Source: Bacteroidota bacterium (GTDB lineage Bacteria; Bacteroidota; Bacteroidia; Flavobacteriales; Flavobacteriaceae). From it: 11,589 nucleotides of DNA. The stretch lies in assembly GCA_023427845.1 (NCBI GenBank), contig JAEYZX010000002.1, forward strand, positions 1-11,589. Reading direction: 5' to 3'. The notes under the pieces were generated by a model. It made no database searches. It had not been told where the DNA came from and worked only from the letters and a program-made list of their open reading frames with translations. Made by a program: the position numbers and the translations under genes. Below, in pieces: positions 1-6,992 of the stretch. The first letter of the stretch is position 1. Each line of letters opens with the position of its first letter.

Positions 1-2
1 AG

Positions 3-1214
3 ATAATCGAATTGGAAAACAAATACGGGGCCCACAACTACCATCCACTTCCGGTAGTTTTAAGCAAAGGCGACGGCGTTTATGTTTGGGATGTAGAAGG
101 AAAGAAATATTATGATTTCCTTGCGGCTTATTCGGCCGTAAACCAGGGGCATTGCCATCCGAAAATCGTCGATGCGATGACCAGGCAGGCACAAACACTT
201 ACGCTGACATCACGCGCTTTCTACAACGATCAGTTGGGCCCTTACGAGAAATATATCTGCGACTATTTTGGATTTGATAAAGTGCTTCCAATGAATACGG
301 GAGCCGAAGCAGTCGAGACCGCGTTGAAAATCTGCCGCAAATGGGCATACGAGGTTAAAGGAATCGCAGAACAACAGGCCGAAATAATTGTCTGCGATGG
401 CAATTTTCACGGACGAACAACAACAATCATCTCGTTCTCAAACGACGAAAACGCAAAAAAGAACTTCGGCCCGTATACCGATGGTTTTACGAATATCCCT
501 TATGACAACCTCGAGGCTCTTGAAAAAGCGCTCGAATCAAATAAGAACATTGCAGGATTCCTGGTAGAGCCTATTCAGGGTGAAGCCGGTGTCTATGTGC
601 CTGCCGATGGCTATTTATCGAAGGCAAAGGCATTGTGTGAGAAGCATAATGTACTGTTTATTGCCGATGAGGTACAAACCGGCGTAGCGCGAACGGGAAA
701 ACGCCTGGCAGTCGACCATGAAAACGTGAAACCGGATATTCTGATACTTGGGAAGGCATTGTCGGGTGGAGTTTACCCGGTTTCGGCTGTACTTGCAAAC
801 GATGCTATAATGAATGTGATCAAACCGGGCCAGCATGGATCGACATTCGGTGGAAATCCTATCGCAGCCGCTGTTGCAATAGCCGCACTTGAGGTTGTGA
901 AGGAGGAACGTCTGGCTGAAAATGCGGCGTACTTAGGTAAATTATTCAGGGAAAAACTTGAAGAATATATCGAAAACTCCAATATTGCAAAACTGGTACG
1001 TGGTAAAGGGCTTCTGAATGCAGTTGTAATAAACGATACGGAAGAAAGTTCGACCGCATGGGATATCTGCATCAAATTGCGCGATAACGGCCTTTTGGCA
1101 AAACCGACGCATGGCAACATAATCCGTTTCGCCCCGCCATTGGTGATGAGCGAAGACCAGCTTATGGATTGTGTATCGATAATCATCAGAACGCTGAAAG
1201 AATTTGAGAGATAA
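3..1214 (+). CDS. rocD: Ornithine aminotransferase, 5' end cut off by window edge
   Basis: PLP-dependent class III aminotransferase that converts ornithine and 2-oxoglutarate to glutamate semialdehyde and glutamate, in cytosolic arginine/ornithine catabolism and proline interconversion. The opening residues (ENKYGAHNYHPLPVVLSKG) and the stretch with AAYSAVNQGHCHPKI are characteristic of ornithine aminotransferases. NTGAEAVETALK is the class III PLP-phosphate region, IADEVQTG carries the Asp that contacts the PLP ring, and LGKALSGG carries the Schiff-base Lys (codon 753-755). The frame stays open to the left edge (codons for Ile-Ile-Glu at 3-11), so the TTG at 12 is an internal Leu, not the start; perhaps 10-20 N-terminal residues are missing. 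The C-terminus is intact and is followed at once by a terminator. Acetylornithine or GABA aminotransferase is less likely given the N-terminal motif. Confidence 0.95.
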   Translation: MIELENKYGAHNYHPLPVVLSKGDGVYVWDVEGKKYYDFLAAYSAVNQGHCHPKIVDAMTRQAQTLTLTSRAFYNDQLGPYEKYICDYFGFDKVLPMNTGAEAVETALKICRKWAYEVKGIAEQQAEIIVCDGNFHGRTTTIISFSNDENAKKNFGPYTDGFTNIPYDNLEALEKALESNKNIAGFLVEPIQGEAGVYVPADGYLSKAKALCEKHNVLFIADEVQTGVARTGKRLAVDHENVKPDILILGKALSGGVYPVSAVLANDAIMNVIKPGQHGSTFGGNPIAAAVAIAALEVVKEERLAENAAYLGKLFREKLEEYIENSNIAKLVRGKGLLNAVVINDTEESSTAWDICIKLRDNGLLAKPTHGNIIRFAPPLVMSEDQLMDCVSIIIRTLKEFER

Positions 1215-1216
1215 AA

Positions 1217-1243
1217 AAAAATCCGCTTTTTAAGCGGATTTTT
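1217..1243. terminator. Bidirectional rho-independent terminator between rocD and the CCC-motif gene
   Basis: A 12-bp perfect stem (1217-1228 with 1232-1243) has a 3-nt TTT loop and core ATCCGCTT/AAGCGGAT. The A-run on the left arm and T-run on the right arm make it a terminator in both directions. It sits between the rocD stop (1214) and the stop of the converging minus-strand gene (1261), so it can serve both. Confidence 0.9.
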
Positions 1244-1260
1244 ATTTTAAGGAAGTTTAA

Positions 1261-1581
1261 TTACCCTCCGTATTGCCTCATCCATTCATTTTGCATTTCC
1301 TGCATGCCATCCATACCTATAGTGGTTAACATGTAAATCACTGCAACAAGATAAACCGCGTTGATCACTATTCCGATAATGGCAAGGATACGACCGGTAT
1401 TCAGGTTGGAGTAATTGGAATACAACGACGGATTTTCGCGGTATGCAACCATGTCCTTTTTGGCAAGGACCAAAGCGATAATTCCGAAAATTAATCCAAC
1501 TCCATAACAACAGCAGGCGGGAATGGACAAAATGCCCAGTATAAGGACGGCATTTGCATTAGGTAATTTTTGTGTTTCCAT
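1261..1581 (-). CDS. CCC-motif small membrane protein
   Basis: A 106-residue inner-membrane protein of unknown function. It has a hydrophobic N-terminal hairpin (about residues 10-40) containing three consecutive cysteines at 23-25 (PACCCYG), a polar loop rich in Tyr, Asn and Ser (about 41-62), and a second hydrophobic region (about 64-88). The C-terminal tail is Met/Gln-rich. The architecture resembles DUF4190-type small membrane proteins, and the family is annotated in flavobacteria as 'CCC motif membrane protein'. It lies 15 bp downstream of the DUF2752 gene on the same strand, so the two are almost certainly cotranscribed. The start ATG (1579-1581) is preceded by an A-rich leader (CCAAAAACTTTATTT) rather than a Shine-Dalgarno sequence. 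Function is unknown; the Cys triplet could bind metal or be lipidated, which is speculation. Confidence 0.85.
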   Translation of the reverse strand: METQKLPNANAVLILGILSIPACCCYGVGLIFGIIALVLAKKDMVAYRENPSLYSNYSNLNTGRILAIIGIVINAVYLVAVIYMLTTIGMDGMQEMQNEWMRQYGG

Positions 1582-1596
1582 AAATAAAGTTTTTGG

Positions 1597-1875
1597 TTAA
1601 AGGTTAGTCATCTTGTAAATATATGAAATAATCATTATCACCGCATTTGTTATCGCAAGGCCAATTATCAGTCTATGATAGTTCCTCGACTTGTCTATAA
1701 AATGCAGCCCGATGACACAGAACAGGATAATCGATGTGTATATCGCCGGAAACATTTCGAAGGCGGCCGTAAATTCTCCTCTTAGCAACAATGCCAATGA
1801 ACGCTGTGTTCCGCATCCGAGGCAATCGACTCCGAATATCGATTTGTTGAAGCACGGCACCATGTATTCTTCCAT
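1597..1875 (-). CDS. DUF2752 family membrane protein
   Basis: A 92-residue protein matching the DUF2752 family by the hallmark FGVDCLGCGTQRS (residues 14-26). This is a C-x2-C-G pair (Cys18, Cys21) followed by an invariant-looking Arg25. Then comes a short amphipathic segment (GEFTAAFEMFP) and two transmembrane helices (about 44-60 and 69-88). The family is widespread in bacteria and has no established function. The start at 1875 is chosen because family members commonly begin with MEEYM, although Met5 is also possible. It is the first gene of a two-gene unit with the CCC-motif protein. A near-match to the -7 box (TAAAATTG, one mismatch to TAnnTTTG) lies at 1889-1896 on the minus strand, 13 nt before the start. 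Confidence 0.88.
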   Translation of the reverse strand: MEEYMVPCFNKSIFGVDCLGCGTQRSLALLLRGEFTAAFEMFPAIYTSIILFCVIGLHFIDKSRNYHRLIIGLAITNAVIMIISYIYKMTNL

Positions 1876-1927
1876 GTTTTATTTTTCACAATTTTACGAA
1901 AAATAACCATAATAAAATTTACTGCTT

Positions 1928-1935
1928 TACTTTTG
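1928..1935 (+). promoter_or_regulatory. Bacteroidota-type -7 promoter box for the micro-protein/Smr unit
   Basis: TACTTTTG is an exact match to TAnnTTTG, placed 17 nt before the ATG at 1953. No TTG is present 17-23 nt upstream, so the -33 element is missing or degenerate. Confidence 0.5.
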
Positions 1936-1952
1936 GCCAATATTAAATACTC

Positions 1953-2135
1953 ATGAAAAAATTACTGATCCCAATAATGATAGTCGCAATTTTTATTGCC
2001 CTTTTCGAACAGCGGGAAGAAGAACCCAATCTGTTTGTGATTGTGATCTGCATAATAATTTTTATGTTCGGGATGATGCGCCTCAGTGCAAAAACACCAA
2101 GCAAAAATCAAGACAATGACGATGAAAACATTTAA
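1953..2135 (+). CDS. Two-TM micro-protein upstream of the Smr gene
   Basis: A 60-residue hypothetical protein with two predicted transmembrane helices (about residues 3-19 and 27-44). They are separated by an acidic loop (EQREEEP), and the tail is charged and hydrophilic (KTPSKNQDNDDENI). I do not recognise a family. It is supported as a real gene by the MKK start, coherent membrane topology, a TAnnTTTG box 17 nt upstream, and a 14-bp overlap of its 3' end with the Smr gene start at 2122, the pattern expected for translational coupling. It could be a membrane partner of the Smr protein or simply the first gene of the unit; there is no direct functional evidence. Confidence 0.7.
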   Translation: MKKLLIPIMIVAIFIALFEQREEEPNLFVIVICIIIFMFGMMRLSAKTPSKNQDNDDENI

Positions 2136-2679
2136 CATAGGAGACAAGGTTTCAGTCCTCGACGAAGCTGTAGACGGAGTCGTCCGATTAGTGGACAACG
2201 ACCGGATTACGATAGAAACTACCGATGGTTTTGTAATGACATATTTTGTCAACGAATTACTTAAAATTAACTCTACCAGTGATTTACATAACTCTGCAAA
2301 AAGTATGGATTTAAGTAAGATAAAATCTGAAAAGGAAATTCCAAAACCGAGAAGTTTTGTAAAGGAGAAGAAAATCAAAGGCGAAATCCCGCCGCCGGAG
2401 TTCGATCTTCACATCGAAAAACTGGTAAAGAATCATCGCGGAATGTCGAATTACGACATACTCAATATCCAGACGGAAACCGCCAAACGGCACATCGATT
2501 TTGCGATACGCAATCGCATTCCCAAAATCGTTTTCATTCACGGAGTTGGTGAAGGTGTGCTGAAAGCCGAGCTCGATTTTATGTTGGGTCGGTATGAGAA
2601 TATTGCATTCCGTGATGCCAATTACCAGAAGTACGGACTGGGTGCCACGGAAGTCTTCATCAAACAGGGAAAATCTTAA
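2122..2679 (+). CDS. Smr-domain (DUF2027-like, MutS2-related) protein
   Basis: A 185-residue cytosolic protein. Residues about 3-47 (FNIGDKVSVLDEAVDGVV...) look like the small beta-barrel found N-terminally in DUF2027 and near the Smr domain in MutS2. A charged linker rich in Lys and Pro follows (about 60-92). The Smr domain starts at FDLHIEKLV (about 94-102) and contains the second hallmark, IHGVGEGVLK (139-148). The first Smr motif lacks the Gly of the classic LDLHG, as is common in Bacteroidota versions. Smr domains bind or nick nucleic acids, and recent work on the family links them to collided-ribosome or mRNA processing; the substrate here is unknown. I place the start at MKTFNIG (2122) rather than upstream Mets at 2086 or 2116 because the domain begins there. 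The stop overlaps that of the converging lipoprotein gene. Confidence 0.88.
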   Translation: MKTFNIGDKVSVLDEAVDGVVRLVDNDRITIETTDGFVMTYFVNELLKINSTSDLHNSAKSMDLSKIKSEKEIPKPRSFVKEKKIKGEIPPPEFDLHIEKLVKNHRGMSNYDILNIQTETAKRHIDFAIRNRIPKIVFIHGVGEGVLKAELDFMLGRYENIAFRDANYQKYGLGATEVFIKQGKS

Positions 2680-3632
2680 TTTTCGACAAGGAAGGTTCCA
2701 AAATTGTAATTCGTCGCAAGTATGAATTCGCTGTTGTTCCGGCGGAGCACAATGTCCTTTAATACGATGGTATGCTGAATGTCGCCTGCGATATCGGTTG
2801 AGGTTACCTCTACCTGACCTGTTCCCTGCCAAACCTGAATCGGGTTTGCCGGTGATACTGCATCACAGAAATGTTCGCTTGTCAGTGGCGCCGTATCGTA
2901 AATCAGGTAAGAAAAACTTGTTGTTGTGCCATCGACATTCGCTAGTTGCGGAGTGTCGAGTGTACTGCCGTTTATGAGTGCTGCATCAATCGCAAGCACC
3001 ATCGCATGGTCGCCCGAAGTTTTATAGATCACGTTGCTGCCATCGCATTTGTTGAGTTGTTGCAGGAACGGACGGGGCAGGGCATGAGTAATATCGCGGT
3101 CAAACGACCCGAAGTTAAAAACCGGGTACAATTGGGTCGTGCCATTACTTCTATCGAATTCGATATCGGTAAAGATGATGTTGTGCCGATACTGATTTAT
3201 TTTTTGCCCGCCTTCAAAACCGGTAGCCGTGTTTTCGACGATCATCGCGGTGGTGGTAATTTGCATGAATCCCGAAGTCGCCGTCCAGTCTTCAACCGCG
3301 GCTGGATTAATCGGCGGTATTGCATCGCAAATCGATTCAGAACCCACAGTGCCGTTAAACAAACGGTATGCGACCTGTATATCGGCTCCATTTATATTGA
3401 TCGATTGCGGAAGGCCGGATCCGGTTGGTTCTTCCGCAAAAATCGCATTGAACTCTGCTTCAGTATTTTGCACATTGACAATTAAAGCTTCATTTCCATT
3501 GACTTTATATAGTTTATTCCCACACCTGGCGGTGTTGACTGTGTCAAAATCGATTTCTTCAAAGGTGATGTCGCCGTCATCACATGCACCAAAAAGAATC
3601 GCAAAAGCCAATAGTCCAAAATATCGTTTCAT
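2676..3632 (-). CDS. Lipoprotein with two tandem copies of an unrecognised domain
   Basis: A 318-residue envelope lipoprotein. The signal peptide MKRYFGLLAFAILFGAC gives a lipobox with the lipidated Cys at residue 17, followed by Asp-Asp-Gly-Asp. The mature protein is an internal duplication: repeat 1 about residues 37-180, repeat 2 about 196-318. Both begin with Cys...Y-K-x2-G, have a central I/F-CDA-(I/V)-x-P-x-NP segment, and end in ...D-I-x(6-12)...NFG-(S/T)-F. Each repeat holds two cysteines (C37/C102 and C196/C256), suggesting one disulfide per domain. I do not recognise the family; flavobacteria encode many such hypothetical lipoproteins. The start at 3632 is preferred over 3680 because the signal peptide begins there and a promoter lies inside the longer reading. 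It is divergent from the GH97 gene and shares a TTAA stop with the Smr gene. Confidence 0.85.
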   Translation of the reverse strand: MKRYFGLLAFAILFGACDDGDITFEEIDFDTVNTARCGNKLYKVNGNEALIVNVQNTEAEFNAIFAEEPTGSGLPQSININGADIQVAYRLFNGTVGSESICDAIPPINPAAVEDWTATSGFMQITTTAMIVENTATGFEGGQKINQYRHNIIFTDIEFDRSNGTTQLYPVFNFGSFDRDITHALPRPFLQQLNKCDGSNVIYKTSGDHAMVLAIDAALINGSTLDTPQLANVDGTTTSFSYLIYDTAPLTSEHFCDAVSPANPIQVWQGTGQVEVTSTDIAGDIQHTIVLKDIVLRRNNSEFILATNYNFGTFLVEN

Positions 3633-3651
3633 ATTTAAAAAATTGATTAAA

Positions 3652-3681
3652 CAAAAATAGTTTTTTAAATGTGTCGGCAAA
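3652..3681 (-). promoter_or_regulatory. Promoter of the duplicated-domain lipoprotein gene
   Basis: Read on the minus strand, TTTG (3681-3678), 18 nt, then TATTTTTG (3659-3652), which fits the flavobacterial TTG-N17-23-TAnnTTTG pattern exactly. The -7 box ends 19 nt before the ATG at 3632, implying a short leader. Confidence 0.7.
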
Positions 3682-3696
3682 CCTTTACGTTCCGGA

Positions 3697-3730
3697 TTGG
3701 AAAAATTTAACGCTATATTAGTATCTTTGC
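3697..3730 (+). promoter_or_regulatory. Promoter of the GH97/cysteine desulfurase operon
   Basis: TTG at 3697-3699, 22 nt, then TATCTTTG at 3722-3729, an exact TAnnTTTG box followed by C. It lies 33 nt before the ATG at 3763. Because the promoter sits inside the longer open frame that begins at 3697, it also argues against that upstream start. Confidence 0.72.
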
Positions 3731-3762
3731 GATTTGCTACCGATTTTCGAAATCTGCTTAAA

Positions 3763-5862
3763 ATGAAGAATTTTTATCTCTTTTCACTGCTTCTCGCGCC
3801 AATGATGCTAAACAGCCAAAACCTGGATTCCCCTTCGAAAAATATAAAATTACAATTTGAACTTGATCATTCCGGATCGCCAATGTATTCGCTGAACTTC
3901 AAGAGCACTCCGATAATAACCTCGAGCAAACTTGGTTTCGAGATTAAAGATAAGCCTGCAATGGCCAGTGGTTTTACAATTGTGAAGTCGGCAGTGACCG
4001 AGTCTGATGAAACCTGGAAACCGGTTCTCGGAGAACAGGCAAACATACGGAACCATTATCGTCAGTTGACAGTCGAGTTAAATCAAACTGCGACATCGCG
4101 AAAGATTACCCTTATTTTCAGGCTTTTCGACGACGGGCTCGCGTTCCGGTATGAGTTTCCGAAACAGCCAAATCTGAATTATTTCGTCGTAAGTAAGGAG
4201 CTCACGCAGTTCAACCTTACCGGCGATCACAAGACATTCTGGATCCCGGGCGATTTTGACAGCCAGGAATATGTTTACAATGAAACGCCACTTTCGGGAA
4301 TCGACGTAAGCAAACTCGATATGAACAATGGCGTCGGATTTAAAGGAAACACTGCAAATACCCGCGTGCAGTCGCCTTTGATGATGAAATCTAAAGAGGG
4401 TTTGTACATCAATATTTTTGAGGCTGCCACAATCAATTATCCGGTGATGCACTTGCTGCTGGAGCCCAAAACCTACAATTTTACTGCCGACCTTGCACCC
4501 AATGCGATTGGCGACCTTGCGTACCTGCAGGCACCATTCAGTACTCCGTGGCGTACTGTTATCGTGAGTGACGATGCCCGCGATATCGTTGCCTCAAAAA
4601 TGATCCTTAATCTGAACGAACCGTCTAAAATTGACGATACATCATGGATCAAACCTATGAAATACATCGGAATTTGGTGGGAAATGCATGTCGGGACAGC
4701 AACCTGGGATTATTCAGGCTCGCAGAACGCCCAAAATACCGAAAGTGGTAATCTGAAAGCTACGACCCCACACGGCGCAACAACATCCAACGCAAAGAAA
4801 TACATCGATTTTGCTGCGAAGCACGGATTTGACGGTGTACTCATAGAAGGCTGGAATATCGGCTGGGAAGATTGGTATGGAAACTGGAAAGAAGAAGTGT
4901 TTGATTTCGTAACCCCATACCCCGATTTTGATATCGATGCCGTTACCTCGTATGCCAAATCCAAAAACGTACAGCTGATCATGCACCACGAAACTTCGGG
5001 ATCGGTTGCCAACTATGAACGCCGGCTCGATCGTGCTTTCGGATTCATGCAGAAATACGGCTACAATGCGGTTAAGACCGGTTATGTGGGCCGGATAATC
5101 CCACGAGGTGAAGCACACGACGGACAGGCGATGGTAAACCATTTCAATTATGTTGTCGAACGTGCGGCCGATTACAGGATAATGGTCAATTCGCACGAAT
5201 CGTCGCGGCCAACAGGCTTACATCGCACCTATCCCAATTACATAGCAGCCGAGGCCGCCCGCGGGAACGAATTCAATGCCTGGAGCAACGGCAACCCGCC
5301 AATGCATGAGACTATTTTACCTTTCACCCGTCAACTCGGCGGGCCAATGGACTACACTCCGGGTATTTTCGAGATCAAAATGAGTCACTACGACGCGTCA
5401 AAGAAAGAGCAGGTGCAAACTACACTCGCGAAACAATTGGCACTATATGTCACGTTGTATTCGCCGTTGCAGATGGCTGCCGACCTACCTGAAAATTACG
5501 AGCGATATCCGGATGCGTTCCAATTCATAAAAGATGTCGCGACCGATTGGGATGATACGCGGATCATTGAAGCCGAACCCGGAGATTATTTAACGATTGC
5601 CCGAAAGGCGAAAAGTGAACAAGATTGGTTTATCGGTGCAATAACCGATGAGCATCCACGGAAAACGAAAATCGCACTCGATTTTCTCGACAAGGATAAA
5701 AAATATACGGCGACTATTTATGAAGACGCAAACGACGCACATTGGAAACAAAATCCGAAAGCATATAAAATCCGTACTCAGACGGTCACGGCAAAATCAA
5801 AAATAAATCTAAACCTAGCAGCAGGCGGAGGAACCGCAATAAGTATAATTCCGCAAAAATAA
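3763..5862 (+). CDS. GH97 family alpha-glucosidase (SusB-like), secreted
   Basis: A 699-residue glycoside hydrolase of family 97, related to Bacteroides thetaiotaomicron SusB, which releases glucose from alpha-glucans and oligosaccharides in the periplasm. An N-terminal signal peptide (MKNFYLFSLLLAPMMLNSQ) is followed by a beta-sandwich (about 20-270), a TIM barrel (about 280-600) and a C-terminal beta domain. Hallmarks are EGWNIGWEDW, MHHETSGS, VNSHESSRPTG and LPFTRQLGGPMDYTPGIF. Glu410, Glu479, Glu497 and Glu503 have exactly the spacing (69, 18, 6) of SusB Glu439, Glu508, Glu526 and Glu532, the catalytic and calcium-binding set of inverting members. Glu169 in SQEYVY may be the N-terminal calcium ligand. 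An inverting alpha-glucosidase is therefore predicted over a retaining alpha-galactosidase. There is no SusC/SusD partner nearby; the next gene is a cysteine desulfurase 2 bp downstream. Confidence 0.95.
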   Translation: MKNFYLFSLLLAPMMLNSQNLDSPSKNIKLQFELDHSGSPMYSLNFKSTPIITSSKLGFEIKDKPAMASGFTIVKSAVTESDETWKPVLGEQANIRNHYRQLTVELNQTATSRKITLIFRLFDDGLAFRYEFPKQPNLNYFVVSKELTQFNLTGDHKTFWIPGDFDSQEYVYNETPLSGIDVSKLDMNNGVGFKGNTANTRVQSPLMMKSKEGLYINIFEAATINYPVMHLLLEPKTYNFTADLAPNAIGDLAYLQAPFSTPWRTVIVSDDARDIVASKMILNLNEPSKIDDTSWIKPMKYIGIWWEMHVGTATWDYSGSQNAQNTESGNLKATTPHGATTSNAKKYIDFAAKHGFDGVLIEGWNIGWEDWYGNWKEEVFDFVTPYPDFDIDAVTSYAKSKNVQLIMHHETSGSVANYERRLDRAFGFMQKYGYNAVKTGYVGRIIPRGEAHDGQAMVNHFNYVVERAADYRIMVNSHESSRPTGLHRTYPNYIAAEAARGNEFNAWSNGNPPMHETILPFTRQLGGPMDYTPGIFEIKMSHYDASKKEQVQTTLAKQLALYVTLYSPLQMAADLPENYERYPDAFQFIKDVATDWDDTRIIEAEPGDYLTIARKAKSEQDWFIGAITDEHPRKTKIALDFLDKDKKYTATIYEDANDAHWKQNPKAYKIRTQTVTAKSKINLNLAAGGGTAISIIPQK

Positions 5863-5864
5863 TC

Positions 5865-6992
5865 ATGAGAAAAGTTTATCTCGACAACGCAGCCACAACG
5901 CAACTACGTCCCGAAGTCATTACCGAAATGGTCAAAGTGCTCACTGAAGATTACGGAAATCCGTCGTCGACCCACACATTTGGCCGCCAGGCAAAAAACG
6001 TATTGGAACTCAGCCGGAAATCGATTGCCAAAAATTTAAATGCAGACGCCCGGGAAATCATATTCACATCCGGTGCAACCGAGGCAAACAACTGGATTTT
6101 GCGGAGTGCCGTCACCGATCTTAAAGTTGAAAGGATTATCACAAGCAAGATTGAACATCATGCAGTTTTACACGCGATTGAACACTTGCAGAAGGAATTC
6201 GGAATTGCCGTCGATTTTGTAAAGATAAAACCGACAGGCGAAATCGACCTCGGCGACCTTACTGCACTTCTAAACCCGCAGTCACGCACGCTTGTTTCGC
6301 TGATGCACGTTAACAATGAAATCGGCACGGTGCTCGACGTCGAGGCAGTTGCCCGGATCTGCAAACAATCAAACGCGTATTTCCACTGCGATACGGTTCA
6401 ATCCGTGGGCAAGATCAAAATGGATTTACAAACCCTGGCTGTCGATTTCATGGTGGCAAGCGCGCATAAATTCCACGGACCAAAAGGCATCGGTTTTGCA
6501 TTCGTCCGAAAAGGCCTTCCAATCCAGCCGTTAATTCATGGCGGCGAGCAGGAAAAAGGGCTTCGGGCCGGAACCGAATCGATCCACAACATTGTCGGAA
6601 TGGCAAAAGCTTTGGAAATTTCATTGGCGAATCTGGAGCAGGAACGTGAATATATATTGGGTTTGCGGGATTATGCAATCGAAAAGTTCGAAGAAAAATT
6701 CCCCGGTGTAAAAATCAACGGAAGTCACGTAAACGGATTTTACAACCTTTTGAACGTCTGCCTGCCTATGCCCGAAGAAAAGGCAATCATGATACTATTC
6801 AACCTCGATATGAAAGGTATTGCGGTTTCGCGCGGAAGCGCATGCCAGTCGGGTAGTGCCAAGGCATCGCACGTTCTTGCCGAAATGCTGGTTGGCGACG
6901 ATCTTAAAAAGCCGTCACTCCGCGTCTCTTTCAGCCATTATAATGACACAGAAGAAATCGACTATTTGGTTGATGCTTTGCTGTCAATTTAA
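5865..6992 (+). CDS. Cysteine desulfurase, group I (NifS/IscS-like)
   Basis: A 375-residue PLP enzyme that removes sulfur from L-cysteine as a persulfide, feeding Fe-S cluster assembly or tRNA thiolation in the cytosol. The start YLDNAATTQ is the family signature. SGATEANNW lies near the PLP phosphate site, and SKIEHHAVLH holds the His that stacks on PLP. ASAHKFHGPKG carries the Schiff-base Lys202, and SRGSACQSGSAKASHVL carries the persulfide Cys327 on the mobile loop of group I enzymes (IscS/NifS), unlike SufS. The length is slightly below IscS (404). The ATG follows the GH97 stop after only 2 bp, so translation is probably coupled. No iscU, suf or tRNA-modification gene is adjacent, so which sulfur acceptor it serves cannot be told. 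Right after the stop begins a G+C-rich repeat-like element. Confidence 0.95.
   Translation: MRKVYLDNAATTQLRPEVITEMVKVLTEDYGNPSSTHTFGRQAKNVLELSRKSIAKNLNADAREIIFTSGATEANNWILRSAVTDLKVERIITSKIEHHAVLHAIEHLQKEFGIAVDFVKIKPTGEIDLGDLTALLNPQSRTLVSLMHVNNEIGTVLDVEAVARICKQSNAYFHCDTVQSVGKIKMDLQTLAVDFMVASAHKFHGPKGIGFAFVRKGLPIQPLIHGGEQEKGLRAGTESIHNIVGMAKALEISLANLEQEREYILGLRDYAIEKFEEKFPGVKINGSHVNGFYNLLNVCLPMPEEKAIMILFNLDMKGIAVSRGSACQSGSAKASHVLAEMLVGDDLKKPSLRVSFSHYNDTEEIDYLVDALLSI

Noticed and set aside
12..14. TTG as the start of ornithine aminotransferase
   Set aside because: The frame is open to the window edge, and the family has additional residues before ENKYG.
773..1186. 137-codon minus-strand open frame
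   Set aside because: It lies wholly antisense to rocD, with low-complexity Ser/Ala composition and no motif.
2946..3660. Two plus-strand open frames of 179 and 143 codons
   Set aside because: They are antisense to the lipoprotein gene, whose signal peptide, lipobox and internal repeat make it the real frame.
3633..3680. Longer start for the lipoprotein
   Set aside because: The extension precedes a complete lipoprotein signal peptide and overlaps a promoter box.
3697..3762. N-terminal extension of the GH97 protein from a TTG at 3697
   Set aside because: The segment contains the -33/-7 promoter and no protein-like pattern; the signal peptide starts at the ATG at 3763.
4714..5196. 160-codon minus-strand open frame
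   Set aside because: It is a shadow of the GH97 catalytic domain.
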